From positions 1 through 64,000 of the forward strand of contig NZ_JANFDA010000001.1 in assembly GCF_040493455.1 (NCBI RefSeq): a stretch of 64,000 nt of DNA, written 5' to 3'. Positions 54,457-61,253 of this stretch are shown piece by piece. The notes beneath the pieces were generated by a model. That model was not told the DNA's origin, did not search any database, and was given only the letters and a program-made list of their open reading frames with translations. Made by a program: the position numbers and the translations under genes. This DNA is from Microcosmobacter sp040493455. Lineage in GTDB: Bacteria; Bacteroidota; Bacteroidia; Flavobacteriales; Flavobacteriaceae. Within the stretch, counting starts at the first letter, position 1; each line of letters starts with the position of its first letter.

Positions 54457-54481
54457 TATATGACACCCAAATCTAAAAACT

Positions 54482-55117
54482 ATGAACAAAATAAAAACAC
54501 TTGTTTTTGGGAGTTTACACTCCGGTTACAGCCTTCTATTCGAATTACTAAAAGGAGATTTGAGCAGTTACGTTGATGTTCGCGGTGTAATCTCAGATGA
54601 TCTTCACCAGACTTGCTTAGACAGTCCTGAGCGTAAGTGGCAATATGGATTTACTCCAGAAGAAGAGCGCATGGTCATTGACCTTGCTTTAAGGCATAAT
54701 ATAGATGTATACACTGGCAATGTTAATACAGCTAATTTTCTAAATCAGTACAAGATGTGGAATCCAGAGCTTTGCTTTTCCGCATGTTTTGGGCAAATAT
54801 TTAATGAGGAATTATTTAGCCATCCAGAATATGGTTTTTACAACTTTCATCCTTCGGGTGAAACATGGCCGTCCTACAGAGGCCCTCAACCTTTTGAAGG
54901 TATTATGAATGATAGACTAGATCACTTTTACATTAGCGCTCATGTAGTGGATGCCAAACCTGATAATGGATTACGTATAGCGAGATCTAGAAACATCCCA
55001 ATAATGCCAAACATGGATATCGATGGGTTAAACAAAATAGCCTCTCAACATGTCGGAGAGCTAACACGGGACATTGTATTGTCTATAGCGAAAAAAAAGC
55101 TAAATCCATTTATATAG
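54482..55117 (+). CDS. Formyltransferase-fold protein, orphan (not Fmt)
   Basis: The 211-residue protein resembles the N-terminal formyltransferase domain of Fmt and sugar N-formyltransferases, which use 10-formyltetrahydrofolate. The catalytic triad is kept: N and H in YNFHPSG, and D in KPDNG (about residue 160), with the loop WPSYRGPQPFEGI matching the Fmt RGAAP segment. Unlike Fmt (about 315 residues) it has no C-terminal tRNA-binding domain. No sugar biosynthesis genes lie nearby. The acceptor may be an amino sugar, amino acid or peptide; I cannot say which. It is a single gene after an unusual 442-base leader and before a strong terminator. Confidence 0.7.
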   Translation: MNKIKTLVFGSLHSGYSLLFELLKGDLSSYVDVRGVISDDLHQTCLDSPERKWQYGFTPEEERMVIDLALRHNIDVYTGNVNTANFLNQYKMWNPELCFSACFGQIFNEELFSHPEYGFYNFHPSGETWPSYRGPQPFEGIMNDRLDHFYISAHVVDAKPDNGLRIARSRNIPIMPNMDIDGLNKIASQHVGELTRDIVLSIAKKKLNPFI

Positions 55118-55141
55118 GCGCTTTAGCCGATTTTACCCTCA

Positions 55142-55172
55142 AAAAAGCCGAACAATGTATGTTCGGCTTTTT
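55142..55172 (+). terminator. Intrinsic terminator of the formyltransferase-fold gene
   Basis: AAAAAGCCGAACA and TGTTCGGCTTTTT form a perfect 13-bp stem with loop ATGTA and a T-tract. It begins 25 bases after the stop codon. Confidence 0.9.
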
Positions 55173-55195
55173 CATTCACCTTTATTATATAAGCC

Positions 55196-55229
55196 AAAAA
55201 ACCCTTGAAGAGAAATCTTTAAGGGTTTT
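55196..55229. terminator. Second terminator-like hairpin, next to the tRNA-Gln 3' fragment
   Basis: AAAACCCTTGAAGA (55198-55211), loop GAAA and TCTTTAAGGGTTTT (55216-55229) form a 14-bp stem with one G-U pair and a GAAA tetraloop. A and T runs allow action on either strand. Confidence 0.65.
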
Positions 55230-55246
55230 GTTGGCCCACTAGGGCT
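55230..55246 (-). other. Duplicated 3' end of tRNA-Gln
   Basis: GTTGGCCCACTAGGGCT is identical to 55361-55377, the 3' end of the complete tRNA-Gln gene, 131 bases away. The copy breaks off inside the T arm. This is what a target-site remnant of a tRNA-integrating element, or a partly duplicated tRNA, would leave. No integrase is present. Confidence 0.6.
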
Positions 55247-55257
55247 TACCTCGACAA

Positions 55258-55277
55258 CACTTCGACTCCGCTCAGTG
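55258..55277. repeat. REP-like intergenic element
   Basis: The stretch CACTTCGACTCCGCTCAGTG has CACT and AGTG at its ends and is much richer in GC than its surroundings. Very similar short elements recur between genes in many Flavobacteriaceae genomes, as I recall; no second copy was noticed in this window. Confidence 0.4.
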
Positions 55278-55319
55278 AAAGCTCGGCACAGGCTTCTCGC
55301 CCAAATTATTCTTATATAA

Positions 55320-55354
55320 AAGAAAAATCCCAAACAAATTAATGTTCAGGATTT
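55320..55354 (-). terminator. Terminator of tRNA-Gln
   Basis: On the - strand AAATCCTGAACA pairs over 12 positions with TGTTTGGGATTT (two G-U pairs, loop TTAATT) and is followed by TTTTCTTTT. It begins eight bases after the tRNA 3' end. Confidence 0.65.
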
Positions 55355-55361
55355 CATTATG

Positions 55362-55434
55362 TTGGCCCACTAGGGCTCGAACCTAGACTCTTCTGGACCA
55401 AAACCAGACGTGTTGCCAGTTACACCATGGGCCA
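55362..55434 (-). tRNA. tRNA-Gln (anticodon TTG)
   Basis: A 73-base cloverleaf reads on the - strand. The acceptor stem is TGGCCCA with TGGGCCA and discriminator A. The anticodon stem CTGG/CCAG has loop TTTTGGT, giving anticodon TTG (55401-55399). The T arm reads CTAGG-TTCGAGC-CCTAG. The terminal CCA is not encoded. It stands alone and is divergent from the DUF2723 gene. Confidence 0.93.
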
Positions 55435-55584
55435 TCATTGTAAAATGAGGATGCAAATTTATAATAAACTTTGTTTTGCACAAAAAAATTAAAAGAAAAT
55501 AATCTTAAAAGCATAACGTTTACTTAAAAACCTAAGGGTTAATAGAATAATTAGTAAATTCGCCCGCATCAAAAGACATCATTT

Positions 55585-58500
55585 ATGGCAGAGTTCAACT
55601 TTAAGAAATGGAACACCATTTTAAGTTGGTTGGTTTTTGGAATTTCACTTATTACATATGCGTTAACCATAGAACCTACAGTAAGTTTTTGGGACGCTGG
55701 TGAATATATTCTAACTTCTTCAAAGCTTCAAGTTGGGCATCCCCCAGGAGCACCACTATTTCAAATGCTGGGTGCATTTTTCTCTATTTTCGCTTTAGAA
55801 CCTTCTCAGGTTGGGATGATGCTGAATATGATGAGTGCTGTAAGTAGTGCTTTTACAATTCTTTTCATGTTTCTTACTATTAGTTTACTATTAAGGAAGT
55901 TAGCTGGTGGTGATGAAAACGTAACTCCTACTGGTGCTAAAGCTATTCTTGGAAGTGCTTTAGTAGGCAGCTTAGCTTTTAGCTTCACGGATTCGTTTTG
56001 GTTCAATGCTGTGGAAACTGAGGTGTATGCTATGGCCACACTCATAATGTCCATAATGTTCTATTTAGCATTGCGTTGGGAACGTGATATGAATAAGCCT
56101 CGCGGTAATAAGTGGTTAATCCTTATTTCTTTTGTAGTTGGGCTTTCTTTTGGAGTTCACTTTATGGGGTTATTGACCATTCCTGCGATTGGACTGATCT
56201 ATTATTTCAAGAATTACAAAACGATAACACTCAAAAATTTCATACTGGCAAATGCCATTTCAATAGCGGTCTTATTGTTCATTTTTAAATTATTAGCTCC
56301 AAACATTTTAAGGTTCTTTAGTGCTTCAGAAATATTCTTTGTCAACACTATTGGCTTGCCTTTTAATTCAGGATCTATAATTGCTGGACTTGTTATTGTA
56401 TCTGGAATTTATTTTGGATTGAAATACACTCAGAAAATTGGCAGCAAACATATCAACACTGCTATTCTATGTTTAGCTTTTGTTATGATTGGGTTTTCGT
56501 CTTGGATGATGCTTCCAATAAGAGCGAATGCCAATGTCATTATTAATGAAAATAATCCAGCGAGTGCTAGAGAGCTATTGGCTTATTATAATCTAGAACA
56601 ATATCCTGAAACCCATTTATTTTATGGCCCTCAATTTACTGAGCTATACTCTGGCGCAGATGAAAGTCGACCTTTCATTGATGATAAACCAAAGTATGAA
56701 AAAGATAAAGACAAGGGTGAATATGTAATCGTTAATGAATACGAGAACGCAAAGCAAAACTATAATTCTGATCATGCGGCTTTACTTCCAAGAATGTGGA
56801 GTACGGAACATGCCGAAAATTATATGATGTTCACAGGTTTGATAGATTTTAAACTAGACCCTGAACTGTATACATATTTTTATGAAAGTGCCTTAGCTGC
56901 TGGCGAATCGGATGATATTGCTGTTCAATATGCTACAGGAAGAGTCAATCAGATTCGAAACTTGATTAACGACTTCAGAATGCGTGTCGCCAATGGAGAG
57001 GTGGATTACGAGGACTATCATAATTTCCTTAGAACTTATGGCCAATCCTATTTATTAGTTGAAAAACCATCGTTTATTGACAACATTATGTACATGTTCC
57101 AATACCAATTAGGCTATATGTATTGGCGTTACTTTATGTGGAATTTTACCGGAAGGCAAAATGACATTCAAGGTCAGTATGATGATTTTAATGGTAATTG
57201 GATTAGTGGTATAAAGTTTATAGACGAGCTACACCTTGGAATGTCTCAAGATAATTTACCAAGTGATGTCGTCAATAATAAAGCACGAAACACATACTTC
57301 TTCCTCCCTTTCATACTAGGACTAATCGGTCTGTTTTTCTTATTCAATAAGGATAAAAAATTATTCTGGGTTATGCTTGTGTTTTTCCTATTTACAGGAC
57401 TTGCCATACAAGTATATACTAATGTAAGACCTTTTGAACCTAGGGAAAGAGATTACTCGGTTGTAGGGTCGTTTTATGTCTATGCCTTATGGATAGGGTT
57501 TGGAGTCTATGCCATAATTGATGGATTGAAAACCAAAGTGAAATCTTCCATGTTAGTTCCTGGAATTACATTAGCCTGTCTAGTTCTTGTTCCTGGTATA
57601 TTAGCTGCTAATAATTGGGACGATCATGACAGGTCTGGTAAATATACCGCCAATGCAATGGCAAGAAAATATCTCGAATCCTGTGCACCAAATGCAATAC
57701 TGTTCAGTATTGGAGATAATGATTCTTTCCCTTTATGGTATTTGCAAGAAATTGAAGGTGTCCGAACAGATGTAAGAGTAGTGAATACGAGCTTATTCCA
57801 AACAGATTGGTACATCGACCAGATGAAACGCCAAGCTTACGAAAGTGACCCTATTCCATCACAATTGACTCACGATAAATACAAGTATGGCTCCAGAGAT
57901 TATATTATGTATAGAGAGATTAGCAAGGAAGTTTCGCAAGATACGTTAGATATTAAAGCATTCATGAATTTTGTCTCTAGTGAAGACCCAAAAACTAAAC
58001 TGAGATTCATACTGCAGCAACGTGGAGAGAGTACTAAGGGTTATCCAAACCAATTGTTGAATACCAACTACTTCCCAACGAAAAACATCAGAGTTCCTGT
58101 AAACAAGCAACAAGTTCTAAAAAGTGGTATTGTTAAGGAAAAAGATGCAGATGAAATTGTGCCTTACATAGACTTGAGAATTGGTGAAAGTGGATTATAT
58201 AAGAATAGATTACTGATGCTAGATGTTGTTGCCAACAATAATTGGGAGCGCCCTATATATTTTACTGGTGGCGCATTTGGAGAAGATGATTACATCTGGA
58301 TGAAAGACTATCTACAACTAGACGGAATGTGCTATAAATTGGTTCCTATTAAAACTAAAATCGATAGAGCTAATCCATTTGATATGGGTCGTGTAGATAG
58401 TGACCTTATGTACGACCAAGTGATGTCATGGGATTGGGGAAATAGTGGTGCAGATATTTACCATGATGTTGAAACTCGTAAAAACGGAATTACCTACAGA

Positions 58501-58989
58501 GGAAATTTAGCACGTCTTATGGAGCAGCTTATCAATGAGGACAAACTTGATAAGGCTGAAACCATTGCAGACTTGGCAATGCAAAAAATGCCTGTAGATA
58601 AGTTTGGATACTACACACTTCTTGAGCCTTATATAAGTGCTTATTATGAAATAGGTAAAGTCGAAAAAGGAAGACAACTCTATAAAGATGTTACCAAGAA
58701 GTACCAAGAGCGCTTAGTATATTTTAGTGAGCTATCTATAGAAAATCAGAACAAGCATATTGAAGAGATCGTAACAGACATTGAACGCTATCGTAGCTTA
58801 GTGGATATATTGGTTATCTACCAAGATGAAGATTTTGTGCTTAGTGAAACCAAGAAATTCAATGATTATCTTAAGCTGTTTGATCATTTTATGGGTGAAG
58901 AAGAACAGCAACCAGACCCTAGAGATCTACTAAAAGAACTAGAGTCTGATAGTCTTGATCTCGATTCATTACTAGACGCAGAAGAATAA
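55585..58989 (+). CDS. DUF2723 membrane glycosyltransferase (TMEM260/protein O-mannosyltransferase-like)
   Basis: The 1134-residue protein has a multi-spanning N-terminal membrane region (about 12-345, with a second group of helices at 565-680) and a large soluble C-terminal part. The motif TVSFWDAGEYI (about 29-39) has the Asp and Glu expected at the active site of GT-C enzymes, followed by HPPGAPLFQMLG. DUF2723 is related to human TMEM260, an O-mannosyltransferase; the bacterial role is less clear. A C-terminal helical segment (about 1000-1080) resembles TPR repeats, and the protein ends with acidic, Leu/Asp-rich residues. The next gene, a deacetylase, begins three bases later. Confidence 0.88.
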   Translation: MAEFNFKKWNTILSWLVFGISLITYALTIEPTVSFWDAGEYILTSSKLQVGHPPGAPLFQMLGAFFSIFALEPSQVGMMLNMMSAVSSAFTILFMFLTISLLLRKLAGGDENVTPTGAKAILGSALVGSLAFSFTDSFWFNAVETEVYAMATLIMSIMFYLALRWERDMNKPRGNKWLILISFVVGLSFGVHFMGLLTIPAIGLIYYFKNYKTITLKNFILANAISIAVLLFIFKLLAPNILRFFSASEIFFVNTIGLPFNSGSIIAGLVIVSGIYFGLKYTQKIGSKHINTAILCLAFVMIGFSSWMMLPIRANANVIINENNPASARELLAYYNLEQYPETHLFYGPQFTELYSGADESRPFIDDKPKYEKDKDKGEYVIVNEYENAKQNYNSDHAALLPRMWSTEHAENYMMFTGLIDFKLDPELYTYFYESALAAGESDDIAVQYATGRVNQIRNLINDFRMRVANGEVDYEDYHNFLRTYGQSYLLVEKPSFIDNIMYMFQYQLGYMYWRYFMWNFTGRQNDIQGQYDDFNGNWISGIKFIDELHLGMSQDNLPSDVVNNKARNTYFFLPFILGLIGLFFLFNKDKKLFWVMLVFFLFTGLAIQVYTNVRPFEPRERDYSVVGSFYVYALWIGFGVYAIIDGLKTKVKSSMLVPGITLACLVLVPGILAANNWDDHDRSGKYTANAMARKYLESCAPNAILFSIGDNDSFPLWYLQEIEGVRTDVRVVNTSLFQTDWYIDQMKRQAYESDPIPSQLTHDKYKYGSRDYIMYREISKEVSQDTLDIKAFMNFVSSEDPKTKLRFILQQRGESTKGYPNQLLNTNYFPTKNIRVPVNKQQVLKSGIVKEKDADEIVPYIDLRIGESGLYKNRLLMLDVVANNNWERPIYFTGGAFGEDDYIWMKDYLQLDGMCYKLVPIKTKIDRANPFDMGRVDSDLMYDQVMSWDWGNSGADIYHDVETRKNGITYRGNLARLMEQLINEDKLDKAETIADLAMQKMPVDKFGYYTLLEPYISAYYEIGKVEKGRQLYKDVTKKYQERLVYFSELSIENQNKHIEEIVTDIERYRSLVDILVIYQDEDFVLSETKKFNDYLKLFDHFMGEEEQQPDPRDLLKELESDSLDLDSLLDAEE

Positions 58990-58992
58990 ACT

Positions 58993-59634
58993 ATGGACTT
59001 AACACCTGCCAAGACTCCAAAAGTTGTTAAGTCCTTATTTCCCAGTTATGTTTGGGATATTCCATCCAAACATCAAAAGACAATTTATCTCACTTTTGAT
59101 GATGGTCCTACTCCGGAAGTTACCGAATGGGTTATGGACACGCTCAAAGCATACAATGCTAAAGCTACTTTTTTTTGCATTGGTAATAATGTTGAAAAGC
59201 ATCCTGATATCTTTAAGAAATTAATTGATGAAGGACACGCTATTGGCAATCATACATTCAACCATCTTAAAGGTTGGAAAGTAAAAACCTCAACATATCT
59301 TGAAGATGTTGAACACACAAAGACGATTTTTAGTTCAAATTCAAAAACTACTTCACTCTTCCGCCCTCCTTATGGAAAGTTGAAGCCCAAGCAAGGTAGA
59401 AAGCTTCAAAAGTTAGGCTACAAAATCATGATGTGGGATGTCCTCTCTTTCGATTGGAGTAAAGAGGTAAGCGAGATACAATGTTTAGAGAATGTAATAT
59501 CTAATGCAACATCTGGAAGTATTGTTGTATTTCACGATAGCCTAAAAGCAAAAGACAATTTAGAGTTTGCGTTACCAAAAGTGTTAGAATACTATAGTAA
59601 AGAAGGCTATAGTTTTAAAGCTATAGAAGTCTAG
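58993..59634 (+). CDS. Polysaccharide deacetylase family protein (NodB domain)
   Basis: The 213-residue protein removes acetyl groups from amino sugars in chitin-like, peptidoglycan or exopolysaccharide chains. The NodB motifs are present: TFDDGPTPE (about 31-39, catalytic Asp and metal-binding Asp), GNHTFNH (about 86-92, metal-binding His pair), RPPYGK and WDVLSFDW. It lacks a signal peptide, so the site of action is uncertain. The start is three bases after the DUF2723 stop, so the two genes are probably one transcript. Its stop codon overlaps that of the convergent thioredoxin-fold gene (CTAG). Confidence 0.92.
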   Translation: MDLTPAKTPKVVKSLFPSYVWDIPSKHQKTIYLTFDDGPTPEVTEWVMDTLKAYNAKATFFCIGNNVEKHPDIFKKLIDEGHAIGNHTFNHLKGWKVKTSTYLEDVEHTKTIFSSNSKTTSLFRPPYGKLKPKQGRKLQKLGYKIMMWDVLSFDWSKEVSEIQCLENVISNATSGSIVVFHDSLKAKDNLEFALPKVLEYYSKEGYSFKAIEV

Positions 59635-59927
59635 ATATATTCCTGTATAATACCTATAAGCGTATTAGCATCTTGCTCTCCGCTGTGGCGCCATTTCATT
59701 TCGCCATTCTTATAAATAATCAGCGTTGGCAAGCCTTTTACACGAAGTGCTTCGGCCAATTCTTTGTTCTTATCAACATCGATTTTAATGACCTTAGCTT
59801 TATCGCCAAGTGCAGCTGCAACATCTCTTAATACAGGATGCATAGCCGTAGATTGTTCGTTCCATTCCGTAAAGAAATCGAGCAGAACTGGAATATCCAC
59901 ATCTATTAATTCCCCAAATTTTGACAT
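59631..59927 (-). CDS. Thioredoxin-fold protein without the CxxC active site
   Basis: The 98-residue protein has the thioredoxin layout: PVLLDFFTEW, the helix with HPVLRDVAAALG, KVIKIDVDKNKELAEALRVKGLPTLIIYKNGE (cis-Pro in GLPT), and RHSGEQDANTLIGII. At the position of WCGPCK it reads WNEQSTAMH, so both redox Cys are gone. It cannot do dithiol exchange and may be a binding or chaperone protein. I start at the ATG at 59927; the upstream ATG at 59957 lies in the promoter boxes. Confidence 0.9.
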   Translation of the reverse strand: MSKFGELIDVDIPVLLDFFTEWNEQSTAMHPVLRDVAAALGDKAKVIKIDVDKNKELAEALRVKGLPTLIIYKNGEMKWRHSGEQDANTLIGIIQEYI

Positions 59928-59945
59928 GACGTTGAAGTTTTGAGT

Positions 59946-59967
59946 CAAATGTACCATTACAAATATA
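59946..59967 (-). promoter_or_regulatory. Tandem -7 boxes upstream of the thioredoxin-fold gene
   Basis: TATATTTG (59967-59960) and TACATTTG (59953-59946) on the - strand both match TAnnTTTG, offset by 14 bases. The second ends 18 bases before the start codon. A -33 TTG is not clear. Confidence 0.45.
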
Positions 59968-59981
59968 GTATTTTCAGCGTA

Positions 59982-61214
59982 TTAAGCTATTTTTTCACCC
60001 TTTTTAAGCTCTATAACGGTAATTTCTGGCCATATCCCAACACGTCCTGGAAACGCCAAATACCCAAAGCCTCTGTTTACATTAATGAACTGTCCCAACT
60101 CTTCATAGATTCCTGCCCAGTATTTGTAGCGCCATTTTACAGGGCTCCACTTGAACCATCCAGGTATTTCGATACCAAACTGCATACCATGTGTATGCCC
60201 ACTCAAGGTAAGGTGATAATGGTAGTCATCCTGAATAACCTCTCGTTCCCAATGCGACGGATCGTGGCTCAACAAAATCTTGAAATCTTCAGCATTAACA
60301 TTAGAAGAAGCCTTCTTCAAATCACCAGCTTTCTTAAAGCCTCCAGCTCCCCAATTCTCTACACCAACTATGGCAATACGTTCTCCATTGCGCTCTATAA
60401 AACGACTTTCATTCAGCAATAAATCAAAACCAATTTCTTTTTGAATGGTTTTTAGATCATCTAAATTCTTGGCTTTAGCTTCAGTAGATTCCCAACGCAC
60501 ATAATCCCCATAGTCATGATTACCTAAGACTGAATACAATCCATCTTTAGCATTAAGCTTAGAGAACATGGTTTTATATGGCACCATTTCTTCCGCAATA
60601 TTATTTACCATATCACCAGTAAACAAGATAACATCACTTTGTTGTTCATTAATGAGGTCTATAGCATACTCGACCTTTGAAGGGTTATCAAAACTCCCTG
60701 AATGTATATCACTTATCTGAGTCAATTTGAATCCATCAAAGGCGTCTGGTAAATCTTTGTAATGAAGCGTGTATTTTAGTACTTTAAAGTTGTACTTACC
60801 TCTATAAATTCCGTATAGAATCGAAGCAAAAGGAATTGCCGCCAAACCAAGTGCTATCTGGCTTACAAACTTTCTACGCGATGGCATATAGTTACCTTCA
60901 GCACTTCTACCTTCTGTAAAATACCTGTAAATAGCTTGTGGAATTCTTATGATGTCTTCACCAAACATAAAGACAAGTATAATCATCTTCGGTACGAGGA
61001 GTGCAATAAGGAATGCAAAAGCGTAACCATGTGAAGTACCAAAATCACTCCTATTTAAACCATAAAAGTGATACACAAAATTTCCAATAACTAAAAGGGT
61101 TAAAACCCAATATAAAATGTTGAGATAATTATTTCTAGCAACTGTCTTAAAAGCTTGGAAAGCATAAAAATCTATAACTCCAAAAATAAGTAGGAATATA
61201 ATCCAACGAACCAT
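59982..61214 (-). CDS. Membrane-anchored metallophosphoesterase
   Basis: The 410-residue protein has four N-terminal membrane segments (about 3-22, 35-52, 62-84 and 118-137) and a calcineurin-like phosphoesterase domain. Metal-binding motifs are SDIHSGSF (about 163), GDMVNN, GNHDYGDY, LSHDPSHW and SGHTHGMQFG. The topology resembles the YkuE/YaeI type (phosphodiesterases acting on lipid headgroups such as UDP-diacylglucosamine), but the substrate is not shown. It reads towards the thioredoxin-fold gene with a 54-base gap. Confidence 0.9.
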   Translation of the reverse strand: MVRWIIFLLIFGVIDFYAFQAFKTVARNNYLNILYWVLTLLVIGNFVYHFYGLNRSDFGTSHGYAFAFLIALLVPKMIILVFMFGEDIIRIPQAIYRYFTEGRSAEGNYMPSRRKFVSQIALGLAAIPFASILYGIYRGKYNFKVLKYTLHYKDLPDAFDGFKLTQISDIHSGSFDNPSKVEYAIDLINEQQSDVILFTGDMVNNIAEEMVPYKTMFSKLNAKDGLYSVLGNHDYGDYVRWESTEAKAKNLDDLKTIQKEIGFDLLLNESRFIERNGERIAIVGVENWGAGGFKKAGDLKKASSNVNAEDFKILLSHDPSHWEREVIQDDYHYHLTLSGHTHGMQFGIEIPGWFKWSPVKWRYKYWAGIYEELGQFINVNRGFGYLAFPGRVGIWPEITVIELKKGEKIA

Positions 61215-61253
61215 CTATCAATTTTTTGTAAAGATATTAATAACAAAACGTAG

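Larger units (their letters stand above)
54040..54481 (+). other. Noncoding region dense in inverted repeats, leader of the formyltransferase-fold gene
   Basis: This 442-base gap has no long ORF. In order it holds CTAAC/GTTAG (54044-54058), the palindrome ACTACAATTTGTAGT (54076-54090), CTGACGGTCAG (54097-54107), TGATGCTA/TAGCATCA (54158-54184), two direct copies of TTGTACTT (54256-54263 and 54270-54277), ATCCTTTA/TAAAGGAT (54364-54382) followed by a T-rich tract, and GAAGATGCATT/AATGCATCTTC (54401-54456). The density of dyads suggests regulator sites, a structured RNA, or both. No known riboswitch class could be assigned by eye. Confidence 0.55.
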
